Part shown: one piece after another, positions 1 through 8,863 of the stretch
Layout of the letters: every line of letters starts with the position of its first letter
Position numbering within the stretch: the stretch's first letter is position 1
From: Gammaproteobacteria bacterium
GTDB lineage: Bacteria; Pseudomonadota; Gammaproteobacteria; Steroidobacterales; Steroidobacteraceae
Direction: 5' to 3'
Assembly: GCA_004297335.1 (NCBI GenBank)
Contig: SCUD01000046.1
Coordinates: 1-41,445 of the forward strand
DNA: 41,445 bases
Position numbers and translations under genes: made by a program
Notes under the pieces: generated by a model
The model's input: the letters and a program-made list of their open reading frames with translations, nothing else
Databases searched by the model: none
What the model was told of the DNA's origin: nothing

Positions 1-1413
1 GTGGTGTAGGGGGCGCTGGTGTCGATGCCGAGCAGGGTGGTGCCGGCATAGAAGGCGACCTGGCTGACGCTGCCGTCGCTGTCGCTGGCGGTGGCGCTGA
101 TGGCGATACTGACCGGGGCAATGAAGCTCGCGTCGTTGGCGGGGCTGGTGATCTCCGCGCTCGGCGGGACGTTGCCACTCACGCTCGCAATCGCCGTCAT
201 GACTTTCTCGGTCATGCCTGTGAAAACAGCATCACTCCAGGGCGATGGGCCATTCTGAAGACGAACGATGATCAAGTTCAGGCTCGGAATGACCATCGCA
301 AAGTTGGTGCGGAATCCTGCGCAGTAGTAGGCATCGGCGGGTACCGCCGCACCCACGTAGGGGCTCTGGGTGCGGTTGGCCCACACCAGCCAGCCGTAGC
401 GCTCCTGCGACTCTGGATCTGTCGGGAACTTCACCTGCGGGCCATAAGTAGTATTGGCCAGGAAGGAAGGCCATCCTGTCATGCTGTCAATGCGCTCGCC
501 GCTGACGATGGACGTCGAGTTCCACGTTCCGCGGTTCAGCAAGAGGTATGCGACGCGCGCCATGTCGCGGCCTGTGATCTTCGAGTAGGCGGACGCGTAG
601 GTATGAGTGCCGAATGCGGCCCATTGCAGTGTTGTGACACCAATGACCGAGCCGATCTGTTGCTGGAAAAAGAAACCCAGAGTCTGACCAGTGACGTACT
701 CGGTCACGAGACTGAGCGTATCGACCGGCAAGGACGCGTAAATCCACTCTTCCTCGGGCTCACTGCGCACAGGGGGGGGGGGGCGCAAGTAGCCTCTGTT
801 CGTAGCCCGTTGTAGTGCCGCTAGGCGACGGTGGTTGGTCGTCCGGCTCGAGGCCAGAGGACATGGTCATCAAGTGTCGCAACCTGATTGCGCGGCGCGT
901 GGCATCGGCTCCCCATGAGGACGGAAGGTAGAGATAGGCCAGGTCTTCAGGGGTAATTGGGTATGCGAGACTGCCATCTGCACCCATCTCAAACATGCGG
1001 TGCATCGCAAGCGAGGTAAACGTCTTGGTACATGATGCGACGCCGGAACTGAGAGGCGTTGCGGTCTGGCCCCACTCGGCTGCAATCCAGCCGTTGCGAA
1101 TGACGAGAAACGTTCCGCCGTATTGCGACGTAGCGTCCCAAGCCTGCTTCAAGATATCCCAGTCAAGCCCGGCGGTCGCTCGGATATTGGTCTTTTGCGT
1201 GCTGGTTGGAGTGGTGTTGGCTGAAACCAAACGACGCCAGCCCCCGGATGCCTCTGAAGGCGGAAAGTATTGCGCGTGCGCGGTTGCTGAAAGGCAAAGA
1301 CACGATGTTGCGAACAACAGTCGTCCGCAACGGCGCAAGAACGCGTTCGGGCGGGAACTAATTCGAAATGTTGACTTGACCGTATCCCGCTTTCCTGGAC
1401 GGGCCGATTTCAT
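1..1413 (-). pseudogene. Secreted serine hydrolase (beta-lactamase/esterase family) with Ig-like tail, frameshifted at a C12 tract; 3' end outside window
   Basis: Reading leftward from the ATG at 1413, the first 210 or so codons give an arginine-rich N terminus and a signal peptide ending near ATAHA (residues 43-47). The serine beta-lactamase-like SxxK motif follows as SCTK at 127-130. The frame then runs into twelve consecutive C (G at 772-783 on the plus strand) and stops at 760. Removing one base (11 C) joins it to a second open frame from 770 to 1, which carries the YxN-like YAS (after EEEW), the rest of the hydrolase domain, and then an Ig-like segment with NVPPSAEITSPAND and DSDGSVSQVAFYAG patterns typical of Big_9-type domains. 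The family includes class C beta-lactamase-like esterases and peptidases. The break may be a real mutation, phase-variable slippage or a sequencing error. GC content is lower than in the neighbouring glycan genes. It starts 7 bp after the stop of the Wzz-like gene, so it may share that transcript. Confidence 0.8.
772..783. repeat. Homopolymer G12 (C12 in the coding strand) at the frameshift
   Basis: Twelve G residues in a row lie inside the serine hydrolase gene, exactly where its two open frames part. One base fewer (or two more) would restore a continuous frame. Such tracts are prone to slippage both in replication and in sequencing. Confidence 0.9.
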
Positions 1414-1420
1414 CCATCGT

Positions 1421-2947
1421 TCAATTTACCGCATACACCACCAGCGCTACCGCCGCCAGCATGCCGCTGGCAAGTGCCACATCGCCGAGGCGCCGCTTGC
1501 GCTGCTCGGCCGACGTGCGCATCGGCGGCACGTGGCCGAGCAGCTGTGCGCCAGCCAGCGCGACGACATCGCCGCCGCCGCGGATGGTTGGATCCGTCGC
1601 GTTCAGCAGCGTTGCCGAGCCGAGTCCAGCGGCGATGGCCAGCACCACGGCCAGAAACATCAGCGACACGCGGTCCGGCTCGATTGGGCTGGTCGGCACC
1701 ATCGCCGCGTTGATCAGCACGTAGGTTTCGGCCGCCTGGGCGTTGCTCGCCTTCTGGGCGATCTCCGCGGTCGTCTGCCGGGCCCGGATCTGCTCGTACT
1801 GGGTCTTGATCACCTCGTAGTCGCGGACGAGGTCGGTGTACTCCTTCTCATAGCGCGGTGATTCGAAAATGGCGCCTCGCACGCGACTGAGCATGACCGA
1901 GAGATCGCCGCGCCGTGCCACCAGTTCCCGGACCGTCGCATCGGCCGAGTCGATCTGCGACTGGATCTGCTGGTACAGCGGGTTGGTCGGCGGAGCGGTG
2001 GGGCTGCTCGAGACCTCGGCGGAGAGCGAGGCGATCTCGCGCCGCAGCCGGCGCACGTCCGGGTGATCCTCGCTGTACTTGGCGAGCGCGGCCACCAGTT
2101 CCTGCTGTGCGGCCGCCAGCCGGTCGGCGCCGCGCAGCACCGCCTGGCCGGTCTCGTTGAGCACGGCGCTGTCCCGCGGTGTGCTCTGCAATTGAGTTTC
2201 GAGCAGGTCCTTGCGGGCGCGGGCGTTGCGCAGGTCGTCATCCACGCGGGCGAGGTCGCGCTCGAGATCGCTGGACCGGCGCAGGTTGTCTTCGCGCCCT
2301 TCCGGGAGTCCACCGGCATGAAGCTGCCGGAATTCGGCAAGGCGGGTCTCACGCTCGCGCAGGTCGGCCTCCAGGCGGTCCCCCTCGGATCGCAGGAATT
2401 CGATCGTCGTCTTGGAGACGTCTTGGGCCTGGGCTTCGCTCGCGGAGATGAAGAGCTCGGCGAGGGAGTCGGCGACGTCCCGGGCAATGACCGGATCGCT
2501 GTACAGGAATGAGACGTCGAAGCCGTAGGTCAGGTTCGCGGTCCTCATCGAGCGTGGGTCGATGACTCCGGTCACCTGCGGGGTCACCAGCACGCTCTCG
2601 TTGAACAGCGAGATCTGCTCGTCATGGCTGAGCTCGCTGTCGTCGTCGCTCTGGAACAGGTGATGGCGCTTGATCAGCGAATCGACATTCTCGGCGGTCA
2701 ATACGCGCTGCCGGGTGCGCTGCAGACGCTGCTCGACGTAGCCGTCGAGTCCGGTGCCGCCCAGCACGTCGGTCGGGATGTCCGGGTGCTCGATCAGGAG
2801 CGTGGCCGAGGACTGGTAGACCGTCGGCAATGAAAAGGTCAGGAAGATCATGCCGAGCAGTACGGCGAGCGCCATGGACGCCGCGGGCCGTGCCCGGCGC
2901 TTCAGCACCTGCAGGAAGTCAGCGAAGGTCTGGTCGTTGGGCTTCAT
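1421..2947 (-). CDS. Wzz/GNVR-type polysaccharide chain-length determinant (polysaccharide co-polymerase)
   Basis: A 508-residue inner-membrane protein that would regulate the chain length of the exported glycan. It has an N-terminal membrane segment at about residues 24-43, a Wzz-like periplasmic domain, and a long charged region rich in Glu, Arg and Leu (about 180-390) that should form coiled coils. A second membrane segment near 427-448 follows the proline motif VPTSPIEPD that is usual before the C-terminal helix in Wzz proteins. A third hydrophobic stretch closes the protein. No Walker A kinase domain is fused to it. The ATG at 2947 overlaps the stop of the GT2 gene (ATGA-type junction at 2944-2947), so the two are translationally coupled. 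The size resembles the Wzz-like proteins of exosortase-linked loci, but nothing else here proves an exosortase system. Confidence 0.88.
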   Translation of the reverse strand: MKPNDQTFADFLQVLKRRARPAASMALAVLLGMIFLTFSLPTVYQSSATLLIEHPDIPTDVLGGTGLDGYVEQRLQRTRQRVLTAENVDSLIKRHHLFQSDDDSELSHDEQISLFNESVLVTPQVTGVIDPRSMRTANLTYGFDVSFLYSDPVIARDVADSLAELFISASEAQAQDVSKTTIEFLRSEGDRLEADLRERETRLAEFRQLHAGGLPEGREDNLRRSSDLERDLARVDDDLRNARARKDLLETQLQSTPRDSAVLNETGQAVLRGADRLAAAQQELVAALAKYSEDHPDVRRLRREIASLSAEVSSSPTAPPTNPLYQQIQSQIDSADATVRELVARRGDLSVMLSRVRGAIFESPRYEKEYTDLVRDYEVIKTQYEQIRARQTTAEIAQKASNAQAAETYVLINAAMVPTSPIEPDRVSLMFLAVVLAIAAGLGSATLLNATDPTIRGGGDVVALAGAQLLGHVPPMRTSAEQRKRRLGDVALASGMLAAVALVVYAVN

Positions 2948-3936
2948 AGGCTCATCCGTTCCTGTACCGGTTTCACCGGATCCTGGCGGTGGCGTGTGAC
3001 GGACTCGATCTGGTAGTCGCGCAGTTGCCGCGCGTGCGTGAAGATGATCAGCTCGCCGAGCAGCCCGAGGGCGAAGAGCTGCAGGCCGAGCACGACGAGC
3101 AAGGCCGACAGCAGCAGTGCCGGCCGGCCAGCCAGGCCCTGGCCGAAGAACAGCCGCTCGATGACCAGCCAGGTGGTTGCCAGCGCGCCCACCGCGAACG
3201 TCACCACGCCGAGCATGCCGAAGAACCGCAATGGCTTCTTGGTGAAGCGCACCAGGAAGAACACCGTGAAGATGTCGAGGATGCTGCGGGCGTATTCCCG
3301 CAGCCGGTAGCGACCGGCGAAGCGGTCCTGCCCGGACTGCGCGAGCTGCACTTCCTGGACCTTGAAGCCCTGCCGGTCCGCCAGCACCGCGAGGAAGCGG
3401 TGCTGGTCCCCGTAGAGCTGGATTTCCTCGAGTACGCGCCGGTGCATGGCCCGGGCGCCGCAGCCGAGGTCGTGGTAGTCGAGGCGGGTCACGAGGCGCA
3501 GCAGGCCATGGAACAGGCCGCGCCGCAGCCGTTCGAGCGGACCGCCCGCGCGCGGCCAGCGCCAGCCGATGGCGACATCCTGTGAGTCGGTGGCCGCGAG
3601 CAGCTTGCCAATCTCGCCGGCCTGGATCTGGTGGTACGCCGGGAGCGTGAGGATGATCTGGCCGGAGGCCTGTTCGAAGCCGGCCATCAGGGCCGTGGCC
3701 TCACCGAACTCGCGCGTCAGGCTGACGACACTGAAGCTCTCACCCTGGTCGACGAGCACTCGCAATGCGGCGGAGAACTCCGGCTGGGGCCCGTCGAGCA
3801 CGAAGATGATCTCATGGCTCCGGCCGGTGGCTTCCAGGCCGGCCTTGTACTCCGAGTACAGCGCGCCGGCATCGGCCTGGCGCTTGCCGACCGGGACGAT
3901 GACGGAGACTTTGATTGCAGGTCGGCGTTCAGGCAT
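2944..3936 (-). CDS. Membrane-anchored GT2-like glycosyltransferase lacking the DxD motif
   Basis: A 330-residue protein of the DPM1/ArnC-like GT2 group. It keeps the overall pattern of its neighbour: the SVIVPV start, SLTREFGEATALMAGFEQA, the DLGCGARAMHR block and two C-terminal membrane helices (about 235-258 and 268-295). Where a canonical enzyme has DGDLQNDP, it reads LPAYHQIQ, so the metal and nucleotide-sugar binding DxD is missing. It may be inactive, use another chemistry, or partner the active copy. The ATG at 3936 is preferred over the upstream ATG at 3966, because it overlaps the previous stop by 8 bases (ATGCCTGA) and begins right before the GT2 fold. Confidence 0.85.
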   Translation of the reverse strand: MPERRPAIKVSVIVPVGKRQADAGALYSEYKAGLEATGRSHEIIFVLDGPQPEFSAALRVLVDQGESFSVVSLTREFGEATALMAGFEQASGQIILTLPAYHQIQAGEIGKLLAATDSQDVAIGWRWPRAGGPLERLRRGLFHGLLRLVTRLDYHDLGCGARAMHRRVLEEIQLYGDQHRFLAVLADRQGFKVQEVQLAQSGQDRFAGRYRLREYARSILDIFTVFFLVRFTKKPLRFFGMLGVVTFAVGALATTWLVIERLFFGQGLAGRPALLLSALLVVLGLQLFALGLLGELIIFTHARQLRDYQIESVTRHRQDPVKPVQERMSL

Positions 3937-4915
3937 GACGATCCACCTCCCCGAGCGTGGCGGCATCGTTGCCCCATACTTTCATGGTGAGCCTCGAGAA
4001 GCCCTGCTCACGGACATCGCCGAGCTTGAAGACGAGTTCGCCGAGCACGCCGCTCAGCATCAGGATCAGCGCGGCGAGCAGGAAGATCAGGCCGGTCCCG
4101 GCGACTGGCAGGGGCAGGGTGCCGGTCACCGCGGCCCAGTGCCACATCGAGAAGGCCAGTGCCAGCAGGCCGATCAGGGCGAGCGGTGTAGCCAGCACGC
4201 TGAACCAGAGCAGCGGGCGCGAGGTAAACGAGGCGACCGTCTTGATCACCATCAGGTCCAGCAGCACCTTGTAGACGCGCGACAAGCCGTACTTGGATTG
4301 TCCGAACTGGCGTGCATGATGCCGGACCTTGATTTCGGCGATGCGCGGTCCGGCGATCGAGGCCATCGCGGGGATGAAGCGATGCATCTCCGAGTACAGC
4401 GGGATCGCCTTGATGACCGAGGCGCGATAGGCCTTGAGCGAGCAGCCATTGTCCTTGATCGGGACCCCGGTCACCTTGCCGATCAGCCAGTTGGCGATCA
4501 TCGAGGGAATCTTGCGCGAGATCAGCTTGTCCTGGCGGTTGAAGCGCCAGCCGACCACGATGTCGTAGCCCTCATCGATCTTCGCGAGGAATTCCCCGAT
4601 GTCGCGCGGGTCGTTCTGCAGGTCGCCGTCCATGGTCACCAGGATCCGGCCATGGGCCTGTTCGATGCCGGCGGCCATCGCCGGGGTCTGCCCGTAGTTG
4701 CGCCGGAAGTTGACGACCACGGCACGCGGTTCCTGGCTGGCGATCTCGGTGGCGATTTCGAGCGTGCGGTCGCGGCTGCCGTCATTGACCATGACGATCT
4801 CGAACGGAATGCCCAGCGGCTCGACCGCTGCCACGATCGAGGCGTGCATCCCACGGATGCTCTCCTCCTCGTTGTAGAAGGGTACGATGACCGAGAGTTC
4901 GGGCTGATCCGTCAC
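3929..4915 (-). CDS. GT2 glycosyltransferase, polyprenyl-phosphate (DPM1/ArnC-like) type
   Basis: A 328-residue inner-membrane glycosyltransferase that should transfer a sugar from a nucleotide sugar to a polyprenyl phosphate or a lipid-linked glycan. The N terminus reads ELSVIVPFYNEEES. The catalytic metal-binding motif DGDLQNDP is intact, and DNGCSLKAYR and SKYGLSRVYK match the ArnC/DPM1 group. Two membrane helices occupy the last 100 residues. The GTG at 4915 is preferred because AGGAG (4929-4925) sits 9 bases before it. An in-frame ATG at 4945 has no ribosome binding site and overlaps a TATTAT sequence that could be its -10 element. First gene of the leftward operon. Confidence 0.87.
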   Translation of the reverse strand: MTDQPELSVIVPFYNEEESIRGMHASIVAAVEPLGIPFEIVMVNDGSRDRTLEIATEIASQEPRAVVVNFRRNYGQTPAMAAGIEQAHGRILVTMDGDLQNDPRDIGEFLAKIDEGYDIVVGWRFNRQDKLISRKIPSMIANWLIGKVTGVPIKDNGCSLKAYRASVIKAIPLYSEMHRFIPAMASIAGPRIAEIKVRHHARQFGQSKYGLSRVYKVLLDLMVIKTVASFTSRPLLWFSVLATPLALIGLLALAFSMWHWAAVTGTLPLPVAGTGLIFLLAALILMLSGVLGELVFKLGDVREQGFSRLTMKVWGNDAATLGEVDRHA

Positions 4916-4977
4916 GCCTGCAGGCTCCTGTCCGGTGCAAGACATAATAGCGCGTCCGTGTGAGCTAGAATTGCGAC
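4916..4977. promoter_or_regulatory. Short divergent start region between the leftward and rightward operons
   Basis: Only about 60 bases separate the two divergent starts. A TATTAT reads leftward at 4950-4945 and TAGAAT reads rightward at 4966-4971. Neither has a clear -35 element. The rightward one lies only 6 bases from the GTG, so that transcript could be nearly leaderless. AGGAG at 4929-4925 is the likely leftward ribosome binding site. Confidence 0.35.
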
Positions 4978-5808
4978 GTGATTCATGAACAAGCCAGTCC
5001 GGACCGGTACAACTGCCCGGTGGACGGACATGCGCACCTGCACTCGCTGTCCGAGGTGGAATCCACGCTGGAGGCGGCGGCGGCCGGATTCTGCCACGCC
5101 GGGGGGCGTGGCCCGGGTCTCGTCGGCGTATTGCTGCTGGCCCAGGTGGCCGGCAACGACGTCTTCGAATCGCTGCAACGGCATCCGGCGGCCGGCGCAT
5201 GGCAGCTGGCCACCGCCAGCGACGAGCCCGGGACCGTGATTGCCCGCCGGCAGCAGGTGGCGGTCGCGATCGTCTGCGGCCGGCAGCTGCGGACAGCGGA
5301 TGGGCTCGAGCTGCTGGCCCTCGGTACAGCTGGGACATTTCCCGATGGCTTGTCGCTGCCCGATGCGCTCGCTGCCGTGCAGCGCTCGGGCGCGCTGGCG
5401 GTGCTGCCCTGGGGATTCGGCAAGTGGCTGGGCGAGCGCGGCCGGCGTGTCAGTGCGGCGCTCGCATCCGCTGATCCCGCCGTGCTGTTCGTCGGCGACA
5501 ATGGCAGCCGCCTCGGCTGGCTCGGCATGCCCCGCGGCCTGCGGGCCGCCGCGCAGCACGGCTTCCGTGTGTTGCCGGGCAGTGATCCGTTCCCGTTCGG
5601 GCGCGACTATCGCCGGGTCGGGCGCTTCGGATTCCTGGCGGGAATCGAAGCGGACGAGGCGGCGCCGTGGCGGGGACTGCGGCAGTGGATCCTGCGGCAA
5701 CCGGCATCCCCACCGGCCTATGGGACCGGCAGCGGCCCCCTCCGGTTTCTCCGCAACCAGCTCGGCATCCAGGTCCACAAGCGGCTGTGCCAGAGCGGGG
5801 CGATGTGA
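4978..5808 (+). CDS. PHP-like metal-dependent hydrolase domain protein
   Basis: A 276-residue protein with no signal peptide. It starts at GTG, and near residue 14 it shows the DGHAHLHS pattern that opens PHP phosphoesterase domains. Later it has FVGDNGS and, near the C terminus, LPGSDPFPF, which fits the GSD metal-ligand position of that fold. Other PHP ligands are not easy to place, so activity is uncertain. It begins a plus-strand operon in which every junction is overlapped. Its TGA overlaps the GTG of the next glycosyltransferase. Its role is probably in polymer or precursor metabolism, but the substrate cannot be read from the sequence. Confidence 0.6.
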   Translation: MIHEQASPDRYNCPVDGHAHLHSLSEVESTLEAAAAGFCHAGGRGPGLVGVLLLAQVAGNDVFESLQRHPAAGAWQLATASDEPGTVIARRQQVAVAIVCGRQLRTADGLELLALGTAGTFPDGLSLPDALAAVQRSGALAVLPWGFGKWLGERGRRVSAALASADPAVLFVGDNGSRLGWLGMPRGLRAAAQHGFRVLPGSDPFPFGRDYRRVGRFGFLAGIEADEAAPWRGLRQWILRQPASPPAYGTGSGPLRFLRNQLGIQVHKRLCQSGAM

Positions 5809-6983
5809 GGATCCTCGCGGTCGCGCCCCAGCCGTTCTTCTCCTCGCGCGGCACGCCGCTCAGCGTGTACTACCGCACGCTGCTGCTGGCCGAGCAGGGT
5901 GCCGAGGTCGATGTGCTCACCTACGGCGCCGGCAAGGACATCGACGTTCCGGGTGTGCGCGTGCTGCGCATTCCGCGCCTGCGCTGGTTCGAACCGATAC
6001 CGGTCGGTCCCTCCTGGCAGAAGGCGTTGCTCGACGTGCTGCTGGCGATCTGGACGATCGGGGCGCTGCTCCGCAATCGCTACCAGGCCGTGGATGCCCA
6101 TGAAGAAGCGGTCTTCTGGTGCCGCTTCCTGAAGCCGCTGTTCCGCTTCCGGCTGATCTACGACATGCACTCGAGCCTGCCGCAGCAGTTGCGCAATTTC
6201 GAGTTCACGACCTCGCGCCTGCTGATCGGCCTGTTCCGCTGGCTCGAGCGCAGCTGCCTGCGGTCGGCGGAGGTTGTGATCACGGTCTGCCCGGACCTGC
6301 ACGACTACGCGCTGCGGGTCGGCGTACCGCAGCAACGGTTGCTGCTGATTGAGAACTCCCTGTTCGAGGAGGTGCAGCTGCGGCGGACGGACGGTGAGGA
6401 TCCCGACACGGCCGTCCAGCAGTTGCGGCATTTTGCGCCGGAGCATCCGGTGGTCCTGTACGCCGGCACTCTCGAGGTCTACCAGGGTGTCGAGATGCTG
6501 GTAAAGGCCTTCGCACGGGTCGTCGCGGCGCGGCCGGAGGTGCGGCTGCTGATCGTTGGCGGCAATGACGCACAGGTGCAGAAGCTGCGCGCGCTGGCGG
6601 ATACCCTGGGCCTCGGCGAGCGCTGCGTGCTCACCGGGCATATGCGGCGGAGCCAGGTGCTGTTGCAAGCGGCGTCGGCAGCCATCCTGGTCTCACCGCG
6701 GATCTACGGCACCAACACGCCGTTGAAGATCTATGAGCACCTCGCCAGCGGTCGGCCGATGGTCGCGACCCGGATCCTGTCGCACACGCAGGTGCTCGAT
6801 GACTCGGTATGCCGGCTGGTCGAGCCGACACCCGAGGCGTTGGCCGACGGCTTGCTGGCGACACTGGCGGAGCCGGAGGAGGCAGCGCGGCGGGCGCGCA
6901 ACGCCGCCGCGCTGTTCGAGCGGCAGTACTCCCGGCCGGTCTATGCCGGCAAGATCCGCCAGCTGCTCGAGCGCCTCCGCTGA
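5805..6983 (+). CDS. GT4 family glycosyltransferase
   Basis: A 392-residue GT-B fold enzyme expected to act on the cytoplasmic face of the membrane. The N-terminal half has APQPFFSSRGTPLS, the glycine-containing acceptor loop of GT4 enzymes. YAGTLEVYQGVEMLVKAF opens the donor-binding half. SPRIYGTNTPLKIYEHLASG contains the E-x7-E-type motif that binds the nucleotide sugar. The start is the GTG at 5805, which overlaps the preceding TGA (GTGA). The longer upstream frame is inside the PHP gene. Its stop overlaps the ATG of the amidotransferase (TGATG). Confidence 0.88.
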   Translation: MRILAVAPQPFFSSRGTPLSVYYRTLLLAEQGAEVDVLTYGAGKDIDVPGVRVLRIPRLRWFEPIPVGPSWQKALLDVLLAIWTIGALLRNRYQAVDAHEEAVFWCRFLKPLFRFRLIYDMHSSLPQQLRNFEFTTSRLLIGLFRWLERSCLRSAEVVITVCPDLHDYALRVGVPQQRLLLIENSLFEEVQLRRTDGEDPDTAVQQLRHFAPEHPVVLYAGTLEVYQGVEMLVKAFARVVAARPEVRLLIVGGNDAQVQKLRALADTLGLGERCVLTGHMRRSQVLLQAASAAILVSPRIYGTNTPLKIYEHLASGRPMVATRILSHTQVLDDSVCRLVEPTPEALADGLLATLAEPEEAARRARNAAALFERQYSRPVYAGKIRQLLERLR

Positions 6984-8863
6984 TGTGCGGCATCGCCGGC
7001 ATCGTCGCGCTGCGGGGCCTTCCGCCCGCGCGCGAGGAGCTCGCACGCATGTGCGCGGCGATGGTGCACCGCGGCCCGGACGATGCCGGGTATCTGGTCG
7101 AAGGGCCGGTCGGCCTCGGCGTGCGGCGGCTGTCGATCATCGATCTCGCCGGTGGCCGGCAGCCGATCAGCAATGAGGATGGCACGGTCGCGGTCATCTG
7201 CAACGGCGAGATCTACAACTATCGTGAGCTGCGCGCCTGGCTCGAGACCGAGGGTCACCGGTTCCGGACCGCTTCCGATACCGAGGTGATCGTGCACCTG
7301 TGGGAGCAGGTGGGAGCCGGTTTTCCGCGTCATCTGAACGGCATGTTCGCGATTGCGCTGTTCGACCGCGCCCGGCGGCGGGTCGTGCTGGCCCGGGATC
7401 ATGTCGGCATCAAGCCGCTCTACTACGCGCCCGGCCCGGACGGCCTGGTGTTCGGCTCCGAGATCAAGGCGGTGCTCGCTTCCGGGCGGGTGCCCCGGCG
7501 GCTGGACGTGGACAGTCTCGCGCAGTTCCTCGCCTGGGAATATGTGCCGGGCACCGGGACGCTGCTCACCGGCGTGCGCCGGCTGCCGCCAGCCAGCGTG
7601 CTGGAGTTCGACCTGGACTCCGGGACGAGCACGGTGCGGCGTTACTGGGATCTGCTGGCCGAGTCGGCGCCGGGGCCGGCCCGCAGCGCGGCCGAATGGG
7701 AGGAGGAGACTGACGCCGTCGTGCGCGCAGCGGTGCGGCGCCAGCTGGTCAGCGACGTTCCGCTCGGTGCGTTTCTCTCCGGCGGCGTGGACAGTTCGCT
7801 GGTCGTCGCGGCGATGGGATCCGCCGAGACCTTCAGCATCGGCTTCGATGACCCGAGCTACGACGAGACACGGTGGTCGAGTCGGGTCGCGAAACATCTC
7901 GGGGTGCACCATCAGGTGCAGATCATCCGGCCGGAGGTGCTCGAGTGGTTTGAACACCTGATGCACTTCATGGACGATCCGATCGGCGACTTTTCCATTT
8001 TCCCGACCTGGCTGGTCTCGCGGCTGGCGAGCGGGCAGGTCAAGGTCGTGCTGTCGGGGGACGGCGGGGATGAGCTGTTTGGCGGCTACGAAAGCTACCT
8101 GGCCGAAGAGCGCAATCGTGCCTGGCGGCGCATCCCGGCCTGGCTGCGCGAGGGTCTCGTGGCACCGCTCATCGATGCGCTGCCGCCGGCCGCAGCCAAG
8201 AAAGGACCGGTCAACAAGGCCCGGCGCTTCGTCGAGGGCGCGCGGCTGGACCCGGCCTGGGGGCACGCGCGCTGGCGCGTGTTCTGCGATGAGGCGATGC
8301 GCGCCCGGCTGCTGACGCCGTCGGCGCGTGCCCTGGCGGTGACGCCGGTCGCCGAGCATGTCCTGCGGCTGCGCGAGGCGGCCCGCGGGCGGGAGCGGCG
8401 CGACCAGGCGCTGTATGTCGATTTCAGCAGCTACCTCGTCGACAACTGCCTGGCCAAGGTCGACCGGATGTCGATGGCCTGTTCGATCGAGGCCCGCGTG
8501 CCGCTGCTCGACCGTGAGGTCGTCGAGCTGGCCTTCCGACTCCCGCCGGAACTGAAGTTCGATGGCCGCCGCTCCAAGATCCTGCTGAAGCGCGTCGCGG
8601 CCCGGCACGTGCCTCGCCGCTGCGTGTATCGGCCCAAGGAAGGCTTCAGCGTGCCGATGAAGCACTGGCTGCGGACGGAGTTCCGCGGGCTGGTGGAACA
8701 CTACCTGGCCCCGGGGCGGCTGCGCGCGGCGGGATTGTTCGAGCCGGCGGTGGTCGACCGGCTATGGGCGGAGCATCGCGCCAACCGCGCCAATCACAGC
8801 CACCTGCTGTGGTCGTTGCTGGTCTTCGAGCAGTGGCGCGAGCGCTGGAGCGTCACGGCATGA
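6983..8863 (+). CDS. asnB: AsnB-type glutamine-dependent amidotransferase (first copy)
   Basis: A 626-residue class II glutamine amidotransferase. The N terminus MCGIAGIV supplies the catalytic Cys2 of the glutaminase domain. HRGPDDAG and the CNGEIYNY motif follow. The synthetase half has the ATP pyrophosphatase loop SGGVDSS near residue 265, SGDGGDELFGGY and the KVDRMSMACSIEARVPLLD block. It should move ammonia from glutamine onto an activated carboxylate, either aspartate or a uronic acid of the glycan. AsnB-like proteins are common in exopolysaccharide loci (in exosortase loci they are named amidotransferase 1 and 2), so amidation of a sugar acid is a reasonable inference but is not shown. 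ATGA coupled with both neighbours. Confidence 0.9.
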   Translation: MCGIAGIVALRGLPPAREELARMCAAMVHRGPDDAGYLVEGPVGLGVRRLSIIDLAGGRQPISNEDGTVAVICNGEIYNYRELRAWLETEGHRFRTASDTEVIVHLWEQVGAGFPRHLNGMFAIALFDRARRRVVLARDHVGIKPLYYAPGPDGLVFGSEIKAVLASGRVPRRLDVDSLAQFLAWEYVPGTGTLLTGVRRLPPASVLEFDLDSGTSTVRRYWDLLAESAPGPARSAAEWEEETDAVVRAAVRRQLVSDVPLGAFLSGGVDSSLVVAAMGSAETFSIGFDDPSYDETRWSSRVAKHLGVHHQVQIIRPEVLEWFEHLMHFMDDPIGDFSIFPTWLVSRLASGQVKVVLSGDGGDELFGGYESYLAEERNRAWRRIPAWLREGLVAPLIDALPPAAAKKGPVNKARRFVEGARLDPAWGHARWRVFCDEAMRARLLTPSARALAVTPVAEHVLRLREAARGRERRDQALYVDFSSYLVDNCLAKVDRMSMACSIEARVPLLDREVVELAFRLPPELKFDGRRSKILLKRVAARHVPRRCVYRPKEGFSVPMKHWLRTEFRGLVEHYLAPGRLRAAGLFEPAVVDRLWAEHRANRANHSHLLWSLLVFEQWRERWSVTA

